Shown here piece after piece: positions 16,266 to 25,837 of a stretch of 56,605 nucleotides of DNA. Source of the stretch: Eisenbergiella sp963559585 (lineage in GTDB: Bacteria > Bacillota > Clostridia > Lachnospirales > Lachnospiraceae); NCBI GenBank assembly GCA_963559585.1, contig CAUWLJ010000011.1, positions 1 to 56,605 of the forward strand, written 5' to 3'. The translations under genes were made by a program, and so were the position numbers. Each line of letters begins with the position of its first letter. Positions within the stretch are counted from its first letter, which is position 1. The notes beneath the pieces were generated by a model. It worked only from the letters and a program-made list of their open reading frames with translations, searched no databases and was not told the origin of the DNA.

Positions 16266-17642
16266 ATGGAAGAAAAACAGCTGGCCATCCACGTAGAAGG
16301 CCTGAACAAAATATATAAACTCTATGACCACAACCGGGACCGCCTGTTCGACTCCCTCGGCCTTGCCCGGAAAAAGAAATTCCGGGAGCACTATGCCCTG
16401 CGCAATGTGAACCTTGACGTGCAAAAAGGCGAATGCGTGGGCATCATCGGAACCAACGGCTCCGGCAAATCCACCATCCTGAAGATCATCACCGGCGTAC
16501 TGAACGCCACCTCCGGCCAGGTGCAGGTAAACGGACGCATTTCCGCCCTGCTGGAGCTGGGAGCCGGCTTCAACATGGAGTACAACGGCATCGAAAACGT
16601 ATATCTCAACGGCACCATGATCGGCTTTTCAGAGAAAGAGATCGATGAAAAACTGCAGGACATCCTGGATTTCGCAGACATTGGAGAGTACGTATACCAG
16701 CCCGTGAAAACCTATTCCAGCGGCATGTTCGTCCGCCTGGCCTTTGCGGTGGCCATCAACATCGATCCGGAGATCCTGATCGTGGACGAGGCCCTTTCCG
16801 TGGGCGACGTATTCTTCCAGGCCAAGTGCTACCACAAGTTTGAGGAATTCAAAAAACAGGGAAAGACCATCCTTTTCGTCAGCCACGACCTGAGCGCCAT
16901 CAGCAAATACTGCGACCGGGCCGTCCTTCTGAACCAGGGCGTGAAGCTGGGAGAGGGAAGCCCCAAGGAAATGATCGACGCCTACAAGCGCGTCCTGGTG
17001 GGGCAGTACGAGATGCCGGAGGCAGAAGCAGCTTCTGAAAAAGTATCTCCGGAGAAGGAATCTCCGGAGAAAGAGTCTTCGGAGAACGCATCTTTGGAGA
17101 AAGAATCTCCGGAGAAAGAATCTCCAGAGAAAGAGTCTCCGAAAAAAACCTCTCCAAAGGCAGTGGAGGCCGTGGCTGGGCCGGGCGTAAACCCCAAAGC
17201 CCTGGAATACGGCAGCAAAAAAGCGGAAATGCTGGATTATTATGTGACCGATTCCGCAGGCGTTCCCACCTCCACCATTATGAAGGGGGACAGCTTTACC
17301 CTTCATATGAGGGTGAAGATCCACGAGGATCTTGCGGCTCCCATTTTTGCCCTGTCCATCAAGAATATCAAGGGCGTGGAGATCACCGGAACCAACACCA
17401 TGGTGGAGCGCACCTTCCTGGAGCCTGTCCGCGCAGGGCAGACGGTGGAGGTGACCTTTACCCAGAGAGTGCGCCTGCAGGGCGGGGACTACCTTCTCTC
17501 CCTGGGCGTGACCGGATACGAAGGGGACACCTTTACTGTGTATCACCGTCTTTACGATGTGCTGAACCTGACCGTCATTTCGGACCACGACACGGTGGGC
17601 TATTTTGACATGGAATCGGATGTACAGGTGAAGGTAAAATAG
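16266..17642 (+). CDS. Polysaccharide ABC exporter ATPase with Wzt C-terminal domain
   Basis: 458 residues from ATG at 16266, preceded by gaaagg. Residues 1-245 form the ATPase: GTNGSGKS (Walker A, about 62-69), YSSGMFVRLAFA (signature), LIVDEALSVGD (Walker B), and FVSHD (switch His). YSSGM in place of LSGGQ is characteristic of O-antigen and teichoic-acid exporters. Residues about 257-300 are a Ser-Pro-Glu-Lys-Glu repeat linker. Residues about 310-458 resemble the Wzt C-terminal carbohydrate-binding sandwich, which in E. coli O9a recognises the capped end of the polymer before export. The following gene encodes a WbdD-like capping enzyme, so coupling of chain capping to export is likely. Confidence 0.92.
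   Translation: MEEKQLAIHVEGLNKIYKLYDHNRDRLFDSLGLARKKKFREHYALRNVNLDVQKGECVGIIGTNGSGKSTILKIITGVLNATSGQVQVNGRISALLELGAGFNMEYNGIENVYLNGTMIGFSEKEIDEKLQDILDFADIGEYVYQPVKTYSSGMFVRLAFAVAINIDPEILIVDEALSVGDVFFQAKCYHKFEEFKKQGKTILFVSHDLSAISKYCDRAVLLNQGVKLGEGSPKEMIDAYKRVLVGQYEMPEAEAASEKVSPEKESPEKESSENASLEKESPEKESPEKESPKKTSPKAVEAVAGPGVNPKALEYGSKKAEMLDYYVTDSAGVPTSTIMKGDSFTLHMRVKIHEDLAAPIFALSIKNIKGVEITGTNTMVERTFLEPVRAGQTVEVTFTQRVRLQGGDYLLSLGVTGYEGDTFTVYHRLYDVLNLTVISDHDTVGYFDMESDVQVKVK
17046..17150 (+). repeat. 15-bp coding minisatellite in the Wzt linker
   Basis: Seven adjacent 15-base units of the form tctccggagaaagaa, encoding Ser-Pro-Glu-Lys-Glu with substitutions. The unit length keeps the frame, so slippage would change linker length between the ATPase and carbohydrate-binding domains without destroying the protein. 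Confidence 0.85.
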
Positions 17643-17761
17643 AGGCTGACAGGCCGGAAGTTTGCTGGGCCGAAGCAGAGCCTTTGGAGGAGGAAGAAAA
17701 CGCGCCAAAAGCCTGCTTTGGCAGACCAAAAAGCCGTTGATGCGGCGGAATTGAGGGAAGC

Positions 17762-19828
17762 ATGACAGAACAGATCGGAAAAGTAACGCTTGACCTTGCC
17801 TGCTATCCGGGCGAGGACTTCTACTGCGACGGGGCAGTGGAGGATGAGATCCTGGAGATCGTGAAGAACTGTCCCAAAGAGGAATACCAGAAAAAAATAG
17901 AAGAAAAGCGGAGCTGGCCCGTGTTCTACCATCTGTCCCCCCAGCGGGAAAACATCGTTTCCTGGCTTCCTATGGACAGAAATACGAAGGTGCTGGAGGT
18001 AGGCAGCGGCATGGGAGCCATTACCGGGGCGCTGGCCCGCCGGGCGGGAAGCGTCACCTGCGTGGATCTTTCTCTCAAAAGGAGCCGGATCAACGCCTAT
18101 CGCAACAGCGGGTATGAGAATGTGACCATCCATGTGGGCAATTTCAACGATATTGAGCCGCTGCTGCCCTGCGATTACGATTACGTGCTCCTGATCGGCG
18201 TGTTCGAGTACGGCCAGAGCTACATCCCCACCAAGACTCCCTTTGAAGATTTCCTGAAAATCAACCAAAAGCATGTGAAGCCGGGCGGCAGACTCGCCAT
18301 CGCCATCGAGAACAAGATGGGGATGAAATACTGGGCAGGCTGCCAGGAGGATCACCTGGCCCAGTTTTTTGCAGGGATCGAGGACTATCCCAACGGCGGC
18401 GCGGTGCGTACCTTCACCCGGAACGGCCTGGAGCGCATCTTCAAAGCCTGCGGTGCGGATGAATACCATTTTTATTATCCTTATCCCGATTACAAATTTG
18501 CGGACACGATCTATTCCGACAGAAGGCTTCCCAGAGTGGGAGAGCTGTCCCGGAATCTCCGCAATTTTGACGGGGACAGACTGCTTCTGTTCGATGAAAA
18601 AAATGCCTTTGACATGGTGATCCGGGAGGAGCTGTTCCCCCTGTACAGCAATTCCTACATGGCCGTCGTCGGCCCAAAGCTGGAGATTGTCTATTCCAAA
18701 TTTTCCAACGACCGTGCAGACATTTACGCTATCCGCACAGACATTGTGGAAAAGGAGGGGAAAAGGGAGGTTCGCAAATCCGCCCAGACACAGCAGGCCG
18801 GGGAGCATGTGGAAAACATTGCCCGTTTCTGCCGGGAGCTGGGGGAAAAGTACGAGGGGAGCGGCCTTTCTGTAAACGCCTGCCGCCTGGAGCGGGGCGG
18901 GGACGGCCTTCCCTGCGCCTGTCTGGAATATCTGGAGGGCAGGACGCTGGAGGAAATGCTGGACGGATGCCTGGAGGCGGGGGATGAGGCAGGCTTTTCG
19001 GCCCTGTTTGAGGAGTATCTGGAGAAAATCCGCTACCATGAAAACGTTCCGGTGTCTGATTATGACCTGATTTTCGGCAATATCATTGTGGATCAGGAGG
19101 GAAAATGGAACCTGATCGATTATGAGTGGACGTTTGACGAGTGTGTGGACAGCCTGGCGCTGGCCTACCGTGCTCTGTACTGTTATCAGATGGGGGACGG
19201 CAAAAGGAAGGAGCTTGATATGAAGCCCTTCCTGGAACGGCTGTCCATCACGGAGCAGATGGCGGAGGAATACCGGGGCAGGGAGCTGCGCTTTCAGAAG
19301 GCGGTGACGGGAAACCGGGTTTCCATTTCCGATATGCGGGTGCTCCTGGGCAAAAGGGTGGTTCCCTGGCAGGGAATGTTCGACCAGGTGAAGCGGAACA
19401 CGGTGGAGATTTTTGAGGACTGCGGCAGAGGCTACAGCGCCGCCGATTCCTACCGCACCTACCCCACCTATCTGGAGGCGGATCTGATGAATCTTTCCCT
19501 TCCGGTGAAAAAAGAGGTGTGCGGCCTGCGGGTGGATCCTGCGGAGGGCTCCTGCATCGTCAGGATGCACCGGGCCAGCGTGGGAGGCCGTCCGCTGGAT
19601 CTGTCGGATAAGGCCGTGCTTTCCGTGAACGGCTGGGAGCTCACCGGAAAGAGGGAAAAGAATCCGGTGTTCTATTTTCATACCAACGACCCCAACATCA
19701 ACATCCGCATGGACGGAATGGAACGGGGAGACGGGGAGACGCTGGAACTGGAGTTTGAGATCAACAGGCTTACGGAGGAGACCGCCGCAGCGCTGGATCT
19801 GAATCTGAAAAGGAGATACTGGTTTTGA
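17762..19828 (+). CDS. Methyltransferase-kinase fusion, WbdD-like chain terminator
   Basis: 688 residues. An SAM-dependent methyltransferase domain holds VLEVGSGMGAITGALA near residue 75 and CVDLSLKRSR near residue 100. The middle region (about 300-520) contains SDYDLIFGNIIVDQEGKW followed by LIDYEWTFDE (about 430-458), the catalytic-loop and metal-binding pattern of aminoglycoside/choline-kinase-like folds. A beta-rich C-terminal domain of about 150 residues follows. Methyltransferase plus kinase in one chain of about 700 residues is the architecture of WbdD, which ends O-antigen chains by phosphorylation and methylation. Placement directly after an ATPase with a Wzt sandwich supports the same job here. 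The substrate and order of reactions are inferred. Its stop overlaps the next start (TTGA). Confidence 0.8.
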   Translation: MTEQIGKVTLDLACYPGEDFYCDGAVEDEILEIVKNCPKEEYQKKIEEKRSWPVFYHLSPQRENIVSWLPMDRNTKVLEVGSGMGAITGALARRAGSVTCVDLSLKRSRINAYRNSGYENVTIHVGNFNDIEPLLPCDYDYVLLIGVFEYGQSYIPTKTPFEDFLKINQKHVKPGGRLAIAIENKMGMKYWAGCQEDHLAQFFAGIEDYPNGGAVRTFTRNGLERIFKACGADEYHFYYPYPDYKFADTIYSDRRLPRVGELSRNLRNFDGDRLLLFDEKNAFDMVIREELFPLYSNSYMAVVGPKLEIVYSKFSNDRADIYAIRTDIVEKEGKREVRKSAQTQQAGEHVENIARFCRELGEKYEGSGLSVNACRLERGGDGLPCACLEYLEGRTLEEMLDGCLEAGDEAGFSALFEEYLEKIRYHENVPVSDYDLIFGNIIVDQEGKWNLIDYEWTFDECVDSLALAYRALYCYQMGDGKRKELDMKPFLERLSITEQMAEEYRGRELRFQKAVTGNRVSISDMRVLLGKRVVPWQGMFDQVKRNTVEIFEDCGRGYSAADSYRTYPTYLEADLMNLSLPVKKEVCGLRVDPAEGSCIVRMHRASVGGRPLDLSDKAVLSVNGWELTGKREKNPVFYFHTNDPNINIRMDGMERGDGETLELEFEINRLTEETAAALDLNLKRRYWF

Positions 19829-21954
19829 ATATAAAGAAATCGCTTCAGGCCCCCCTGCGCAGAAGGCAGACTGCCAGGTATGAGGCCAGGATCGGGGAGC
19901 AGACCGTCCGTTACCATGACTGGATCGTAAAAAAAGAGGAAAAGGAGAGGCGCATCAGACAGGCAGAAAGAGAGAAGGCGGAAACCGGCCAGGCAGAAGG
20001 CTTTGGAGACAGCCTGACGGTTACGCGCATTCCCTACAGCGCATGCGGCGCAGATTTTCCGGGAGCGGAAGGGTACGATGCAGATATTCTGGTTTTTCAC
20101 GGGGACGCAGGAGAGCCGGAGGAGGAGGGCCTGACCCTGATCCGGGAGTTTTTTGCGGCCCATCCCGGGATGGTTCTGGCCTATGCGGATGAGGACGAGC
20201 GGCTTCCTGAGAATGGGGGACGGAGGACGAATCCCTGGCTGAAGCCGGACTGGTCGGTGGATACGCTGATTTCTTATTTTTATTTCGGAAACCTGTTTGC
20301 GGTAAGAAAAAGCGCGGCGCAGGGGATTGAATGGCTGGGCAGCGGGGACTGGAGGAAGAATCTGTACGATTTCTGCCTGAAGCTCACCGACGGCGCCTGT
20401 AAGAGCAATGCCTGCGGCATCTCCTGGAGCCGGGATGCCGGACAGGCCCTTTCCGGGGCGGGAGGCTTGGACGGGCAGGGCAGCTTCCCCGCAGTGGGCC
20501 ACCTGGACTGCATCCTTTTCCACGGCTCCGCCCCCATAGAGCCCTTCGGCATGGAGGAGGAGTACGATGAACTCAGAAGGCAGACCTACATAAGGAGAGG
20601 GTGGCCTCTGAAGGCGGAGGGGAAGGTGTCCATCATCATTCTGTCCAAGGACAATCCCAGAGTGCTTTCCACCTGTGTGCATTCCGTGATCGAGGGAAGC
20701 ACCTACCGGAATTTTGAGATCATCGTAGTGGACAACGGCAGCAGTGAGAAAAACCAGGCGCGCATCCGGTTCATGCTGTCCCAGATGGCTCCGGAGAGCC
20801 GTTTCCGGTACGTATACGCTCCTCAGGAGTTCAATTTTTCACGCCAGTGCAACCAGGGAGCGAAGCTGGCCGATGGGGATTATATCCTCCTGCTGAACGA
20901 TGATGTGGAGATCATTCAGGAGGACTGGCTGGAAAAAATGGTGGAAAAGGCCAGTCTGCCCCATGTGGGCGCGGTGGGAGTGAAGCTTCTCTATCCGGGA
21001 AGCCATACCATCCAGCATGCGGGCATCACCAACATCCGTCTGGGCCCGGCCCATAAGCTGCAGTTTCGGGACGACAGGCAGGATTATTATTTCCTTCGCA
21101 ACCGCCTGCCCTTCGACATGCTGGGCGTCACCGGTGCCTGCCTGATGGTGAAGCGCAGCCTGTATGAGGCAAGCGGCGGCCTGGCGGAGGATCTGCGCGT
21201 GGCCTTCAACGATGTGGAATACTGCTACCGCCTCCATGATATGGGCTATTGGAACGTGGAGCGAAACGACGTGGCGCTCTACCATCATGAATCCCTAAGC
21301 CGGGGGCTGGACGACAGCGTGGAGAAGCTGAAACGCCTTCACCAGGAGCTGAACCTTCTGTATGAAAGGCATCCTTTCATTTACGGAAAGGATCCCTATT
21401 ACCACAGGTATCTGGTAAAGGACGTGCTGGATCAGGAATTCTATGCGGGCAACCGTTATGAATATGAGGACAGGGTGGATACGGTCGTCCCGGAGGCCCT
21501 GGCGGAGGGCCTGCGCCCGGAATGGGAGAACCAGGTGCTGCGTATGGGCATCGAGTTCGCCGGGGATATGAAGAAGTGGGAGACAGGAAAAAGCGGGGAC
21601 GGGGATATTTTCATCCAGGGCTGGTGCTATGCCCTGCAGGTGGACAACAGCCAGTACCGCTTTAATCTGCTCTTAAAGCCTGTAAACAGGGGAGACGGCC
21701 CACAGGATGAGGAGCCGGGAGCGGTGTGGAGGCTTCCGGTAAACCGTCAGTACCGCCCGGACATTCAGGAAAACCTGGGCCATCTGGAATCCCAGAGGGT
21801 GGCGCTCACCGGGGTCTGCCTTCGGTTTGACCGTCATGCCCTTCCGGCGGGAGAATATCGGATCGGCTTTTTGTGGGAGGACTGCTGCTCCAGACAGAAG
21901 CTGTATCAGTGGACGGCTGAGACAATCAGCATGGGAGATCAGATTGAAAAATAG
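19825..21954 (+). CDS. Family 2 glycosyltransferase, multidomain
   Basis: 709 residues, starting at TTG (19825) that overlaps the previous stop, with aggag nine bases upstream. The N-terminal half (about 75-245) looks like a degenerate GT-A domain with YADEDE and WLKPDWSVD. A complete GT2 domain follows (about 262-530): VSIIILSKDN, VDNGSS, LLLNDDVE (the metal-binding acidic motif), GVTGACLMVKR and AFNDVEYCYRL. A C-terminal beta domain (about 560-709) may contact polymer or the other chain. Such proteins elongate rhamnan-like and related wall glycans in the cytoplasm using dTDP or UDP sugars. Specificity cannot be read from the sequence. Confidence 0.88.
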   Translation: MNIKKSLQAPLRRRQTARYEARIGEQTVRYHDWIVKKEEKERRIRQAEREKAETGQAEGFGDSLTVTRIPYSACGADFPGAEGYDADILVFHGDAGEPEEEGLTLIREFFAAHPGMVLAYADEDERLPENGGRRTNPWLKPDWSVDTLISYFYFGNLFAVRKSAAQGIEWLGSGDWRKNLYDFCLKLTDGACKSNACGISWSRDAGQALSGAGGLDGQGSFPAVGHLDCILFHGSAPIEPFGMEEEYDELRRQTYIRRGWPLKAEGKVSIIILSKDNPRVLSTCVHSVIEGSTYRNFEIIVVDNGSSEKNQARIRFMLSQMAPESRFRYVYAPQEFNFSRQCNQGAKLADGDYILLLNDDVEIIQEDWLEKMVEKASLPHVGAVGVKLLYPGSHTIQHAGITNIRLGPAHKLQFRDDRQDYYFLRNRLPFDMLGVTGACLMVKRSLYEASGGLAEDLRVAFNDVEYCYRLHDMGYWNVERNDVALYHHESLSRGLDDSVEKLKRLHQELNLLYERHPFIYGKDPYYHRYLVKDVLDQEFYAGNRYEYEDRVDTVVPEALAEGLRPEWENQVLRMGIEFAGDMKKWETGKSGDGDIFIQGWCYALQVDNSQYRFNLLLKPVNRGDGPQDEEPGAVWRLPVNRQYRPDIQENLGHLESQRVALTGVCLRFDRHALPAGEYRIGFLWEDCCSRQKLYQWTAETISMGDQIEK

Positions 21955-23920
21955 TGTGAAGATTGACATGGAAAAAGATTATAAGGAAGCATACGAACAG
22001 GAGCATTATAAGAGCGCCTATCTGGCGGGGCGCGTGGCGGAGCTGGAGGATCAGGTGGACGATCTGCAGTTTAAGCTGGACCGGATCAAAAACAACCCGG
22101 TCTGGAAGGCCAGCGCACCCTTCCGCAGAGCCATGCACTTTGTGATCCGCCAGATCGACCGGCTGCGAAACTGCGGCAGCCTGGGGGGCGTGATCGCCAA
22201 GCTGCGCTACAAAGCCCGGGAGCGCAAAGCCATGGAGCACTACGGCACAAAGAGCTATCCCGACGCTGCGGAGAGAAAACGTCAGGAGGAAGCGGTTTTC
22301 CCCCGGATGATCAAGATCAGTATTCTCACGCCTCTGTACAACACGCCCGAAAATTTCCTGCGGGAGATGATCGAATCTGTGCAGAACCAGACCTATGGGA
22401 ACTGGGAGCTGTGCCTGGCGGACGGGTCGGACGGGGAGCACGCTTATGTGGGCCGGATCAGCCAGGAATACGCAGCGAAGGATCACAGGATCGTCTATCG
22501 GAAGCTGGAAAAAAACGAGGGGATCGCAGGCAACACCAACCAGTGCCTGGCCATGGCCACAGGGGAGTTCATCGCCCCCTTCGACCATGACGACCTGCTC
22601 CATCCCAGTGTGCTTTATGAATATGTTAAGGTGGTGAACGAGCAGGACGCGGATTATGTGTACTGCGATGAGGCCACCTTCAGGGACGGCGATGTGAACC
22701 GGATGATCACCATGCACTTCAAGCCCGACTACGCCATAGACAACCTGAGGGCCAACAATTACATCTGCCATTTCAGCATGTTTGCCAGGACGCTTCTGGA
22801 CGGGACGGAGCTGTACCGCCCCAAATTTGACGGAAGCCAGGATCACGACATGATTCTGCGCCTGACTGACCGGGCGCGGAAGGTGGTGCACGTGCCAAAG
22901 CTCCTCTATTATTGGAGACACCATTCCGGCAGCGTGGCCTCCGGCATCCAGGCCAAGCCCTACGTGGTGGAATCGGCCAGGGGCGCGGTGGCGGATCACC
23001 TGAGAAGGCATGGCTTTGCCAATTTCAAGATCACCAGCACCAGAGCCTTTGAGACGATTTTTAAGATCACCTATGAGATCATCGGCGAGCCGAAGATTTC
23101 CATTGTGATTCCCAACAGGGATCATGTGGAGGATCTGCGCCGCTGCATCAAGTCCATCATCGAGAAATCCACCTATGCCAACTACGAGATCGTGGTGGTG
23201 GAAAACAACAGCGAAAGCAGGGAGATTTTTGCTTACTATGAGGAGCTTGCAGGCAACCCGGCGGTGAAGATCGTTACCTACAGGGGGGAATTCAACTATT
23301 CTGCCATCAACAACCTGGGCGTCTCCCAGGCCGGAGGGGATTATGTGGTGCTTCTCAATAACGATACCCAGATCATCACGGTGAACTGGATGGAGGAGCT
23401 TCTGATGTACGCCCAGCGCGGGGATGTGGGCGCAGTGGGAGGCAAGCTGTACTACGCAGACAAGACCATCCAGCACGCAGGCGTGGTCATCGGCCTGGGC
23501 GCGCACCGCACCGCAGGCCATGTGCACTACCGTCAGAAGCGGGAGAACCTGGGCTATATGGGAAGGCTCTGCTACGCCCAGAACGTAAGCGCCGTCACCG
23601 GGGCCTGCCTGATGGTGAAAAAGAGGCTGTACCAGGAGGCGGGCGGTCTGGACGAAAGTTTTGCCGTCTCCTTAAACGACGTGGATTTCTGCCTGAAGCT
23701 GCGCCGCATGGGATATTTGAACGTCTTTACTCCCTTTGCGGAGGCCTACCATTTTGAATCCGTCTCCAGGGGGCTGGATACGGACGGGGAAAAGGCGGAG
23801 CGCTACAATGAGGAATCCGCCCGTTTCCGGGAGAAATGGAAGGCGGAGCTTGCGGCGGGAGATCCCTATTTTAATCCTAACTTCTCGCTGGATAAAAGTG
23901 ACTTTTCTTTACGGGTGTAA
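21944..23920 (+). CDS. Tandem family 2 glycosyltransferase
   Basis: About 658 residues if started at TTG 21944, which overlaps the previous stop and has gggag upstream; ATG at 21968 is the alternative, without a clear ribosome binding site. A short coiled coil (LEDQVDDLQFKLDRIKNN) is followed by two GT2 domains. The first has ISILTPLYNTPENFL, FDHDDLLHPS and DGSQDHDMILRL; the second has ISIVIPNRDHV, VENNSE, LLNNDTQI and SLNDVDFCLKLRRMGY. Two complete catalytic domains in one chain suggest it builds an alternating linkage or a two-sugar repeat. It belongs to the same operon as the exporter and the chain terminator, and is the last gene before a hairpin and a new promoter. Confidence 0.88.
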   Translation: MKNSVKIDMEKDYKEAYEQEHYKSAYLAGRVAELEDQVDDLQFKLDRIKNNPVWKASAPFRRAMHFVIRQIDRLRNCGSLGGVIAKLRYKARERKAMEHYGTKSYPDAAERKRQEEAVFPRMIKISILTPLYNTPENFLREMIESVQNQTYGNWELCLADGSDGEHAYVGRISQEYAAKDHRIVYRKLEKNEGIAGNTNQCLAMATGEFIAPFDHDDLLHPSVLYEYVKVVNEQDADYVYCDEATFRDGDVNRMITMHFKPDYAIDNLRANNYICHFSMFARTLLDGTELYRPKFDGSQDHDMILRLTDRARKVVHVPKLLYYWRHHSGSVASGIQAKPYVVESARGAVADHLRRHGFANFKITSTRAFETIFKITYEIIGEPKISIVIPNRDHVEDLRRCIKSIIEKSTYANYEIVVVENNSESREIFAYYEELAGNPAVKIVTYRGEFNYSAINNLGVSQAGGDYVVLLNNDTQIITVNWMEELLMYAQRGDVGAVGGKLYYADKTIQHAGVVIGLGAHRTAGHVHYRQKRENLGYMGRLCYAQNVSAVTGACLMVKKRLYQEAGGLDESFAVSLNDVDFCLKLRRMGYLNVFTPFAEAYHFESVSRGLDTDGEKAERYNEESARFREKWKAELAAGDPYFNPNFSLDKSDFSLRV

Positions 23921-23936
23921 AAATTTGGTGTATACT
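23908..23936 (+). promoter_or_regulatory. Promoter of the phosphohexomutase gene
   Basis: TTTACG at 23908-23913, a 17-base spacer, and TATACT at 23931-23936 with a TG two bases upstream. The -35 lies within the last codons of the preceding glycosyltransferase. The transcript would start just before the long hairpin at 23945-24020. Confidence 0.5.
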
Positions 23937-23944
23937 TAGGTGAA

Positions 23945-24020
23945 CCCCGCGGCCCCTGCCTCTGTGCGCATCACCGCCCCGCCGGCCGCGGCAATGTGCA
24001 TAGAGGCAGGGGCCGCGGGG
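23945..24020 (+). repeat. 27-bp GC-rich hairpin in the mutase leader
   Basis: The arm 23945-23971 (ccccgcggcccctgcctc onward) pairs fully with 23994-24020, counting two G-U pairs. The loop is 22 bases and itself GC-rich. There is no T-run, so it may act as a factor-independent pause, an mRNA stabiliser or a protein-binding leader structure. Confidence 0.8.
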
Positions 24021-24084
24021 CAGCCGACGTTATTTAAGTAAAAAAGTGTAAGTGTTATATTTTCATTTTAAGGAGGATATGAGT

Positions 24085-25809
24085 ATGGGATTTATGGATG
24101 AGTATCGGTTCTGGTGTGAGGATTCCTATTTTGATGAGGAGACGAGGGCGGAGCTTTTGGCTCTTAAGGGGAATGAGACTGAGATCGAGGACCGGTTTTA
24201 TAAGGAGCTGGAGTTTGGTACCGGGGGGCTTCGCGGGGTGATCGGCGCGGGGACGAACCGGATGAATATTTATACGGTGCGGAAGGCTACCCAGGGGCTT
24301 GCCAATTATATTCTGAAGCAGGGCGGGGAGAAGAAGGGTGTTGCCATCGCTTATGATTCCCGTTTTATGTCTCCTGAGTTTGCGGATGAGGCGGCTCTGT
24401 GCCTGGCGGCAAACGGGATCAAGGCGTATGTGTTTGATGAGCTGCGTCCTACTCCTGAGCTTTCCTTTGCACTGCGTACCCTGGGCTGTATCAGCGGTAT
24501 CGTGGTGACGGCCAGCCATAATCCCCCGGAGTACAACGGTTATAAGGTGTATTGGGAGGACGGCGCGCAGGTGACGGCTCCCAGGGATAAGGAGATCATC
24601 GCCGAGGTGAAGGCTGTGACCGATTATCACAGCGTAAAGACCATGGATAAGGAAGCGGCTGTGGCGGCCGGGCTGTATCAGGTGATCGGCTCCGAGATCG
24701 ACGACGCTTATATGGTGGAGCTGAAAAAGCAGATCATCCATCCAGAGGTGATCCGTGAGATGGCGGACGATATTAAGATCGTGTACACACCGTTCCATGG
24801 AACCGGAAACAAGCCGGTGCGCAGGGTGCTTTCAGAGCTGGGCTTCAAGCATGTGTACGTGGTTCCCGAGCAGGAGCTTCCCGATCCTGAGTTTACCACC
24901 CTGGATTATCCCAATCCTGAGGATCCCAAGGCTTTTACTCTGGCTTTGAAGCTGGCGAAGGAAAAGGATGCGGATATTGTGATGGCTACCGACCCGGATG
25001 CGGATCGTCTGGGCATCTATGCACTTGACCGGGCCAGCGGGGAGTACGTTCCCTTCACCGGAAACATGTCCGGTATGCTGATCGCAGAGTATATTCTGAG
25101 AGAGCGGACGGCCACGGGAACCATGCCCCAGAACCCTGCCATGGTAAAAACCATCGTGACCACCAACATGGCGGATCCCATCGCGGCGGACTATCAGGTG
25201 AAGCTGATCGAGGTGCTCACCGGCTTTAAATACATCGGAGAGCAGATCAAGCTGTTCGAGCAGACCGGATCCAACCATTACGTGTTCGGCCTGGAGGAGA
25301 GCTACGGCTGTCTGGCAGGAACCCACGCCAGGGACAAGGACGCGGTGGTTGCGGTGATGTGCCTGTGCGAGGTGGCTGCATGGTGTAAGAAGCAGGGCAA
25401 AACGCTCTGGGATCAGATGGTGGAGCTTTATGAAAAGTACGGATATTTCAAGGAAGATCTGTACACCATTACCTTAAAGGGAATCGACGGCTCCAGACAG
25501 ATCGCAGAGATGATGGACAAGCTGAGAAAGAATCCGCCGGTACGTTTCGGCGGGCTGGAGGTGCTGAAGGTGCGGGATTATGCCAGCGGCGTGGTGAAGG
25601 AGCCTGCCACAGGAAAGGAAACCCCCACCGGGCTGCCTGAGTCCAACGTGCTCTATTTTGACCTGACCAACGATTCCTGGTGCTGTGCAAGACCCTCCGG
25701 AACCGAACCCAAGATCAAGTTCTACATGGGAGTGAAGGGAGACAGCCTGGAGGATGCAGCCGAGAAGAACAGGAAGCTGACGGAAGAACTGAAGGCTGTG
25801 ATCGAATAA
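24085..25809 (+). CDS. Phosphoglucomutase/phosphomannomutase
   Basis: 574 residues; ATG at 24085 chosen because AAGGAGG ends eight bases upstream (24079 is too close). Alpha-D-phosphohexomutase family: the active-site phosphoserine loop is TASHNPPEYNGYK (about residue 148), the metal-binding loop is ATDPDADRLG (about 307), the sugar-specificity loop is GLEESYG (about 408), and the phosphate-binding loop is RPSGTEPKIKFY near the C-terminus. It interconverts hexose 1- and 6-phosphates, feeding glucose 1-phosphate to RfbA. It has its own promoter and a long structured leader, so it can be expressed apart from the export operon. The 574-residue length fits the PgcA/YhxB group. Confidence 0.95.
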   Translation: MGFMDEYRFWCEDSYFDEETRAELLALKGNETEIEDRFYKELEFGTGGLRGVIGAGTNRMNIYTVRKATQGLANYILKQGGEKKGVAIAYDSRFMSPEFADEAALCLAANGIKAYVFDELRPTPELSFALRTLGCISGIVVTASHNPPEYNGYKVYWEDGAQVTAPRDKEIIAEVKAVTDYHSVKTMDKEAAVAAGLYQVIGSEIDDAYMVELKKQIIHPEVIREMADDIKIVYTPFHGTGNKPVRRVLSELGFKHVYVVPEQELPDPEFTTLDYPNPEDPKAFTLALKLAKEKDADIVMATDPDADRLGIYALDRASGEYVPFTGNMSGMLIAEYILRERTATGTMPQNPAMVKTIVTTNMADPIAADYQVKLIEVLTGFKYIGEQIKLFEQTGSNHYVFGLEESYGCLAGTHARDKDAVVAVMCLCEVAAWCKKQGKTLWDQMVELYEKYGYFKEDLYTITLKGIDGSRQIAEMMDKLRKNPPVRFGGLEVLKVRDYASGVVKEPATGKETPTGLPESNVLYFDLTNDSWCCARPSGTEPKIKFYMGVKGDSLEDAAEKNRKLTEELKAVIE

Positions 25810-25827
25810 AAAAGATCGAATAAAAAG
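25800..25827 (+). repeat. 14-bp tandem duplication at the mutase stop
   Basis: gatcgaataaaaa occurs twice back to back. The first copy holds the last codons and stop of the mutase, and the second lies just before the ribosome binding site of the next gene, so it looks like a recent slippage duplication. Confidence 0.7.
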
Positions 25828-25837
25828 GAAAACGGAT

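Noticed and set aside
17600..19681. 693-codon open frame on the minus strand
   Set aside because: It lies opposite the methyltransferase-kinase gene, has no domain motifs and is a shadow of GC-rich codon bias. The same applies to the long minus-strand frames at 21926-23527, 30854-32101 and 33272-35200.
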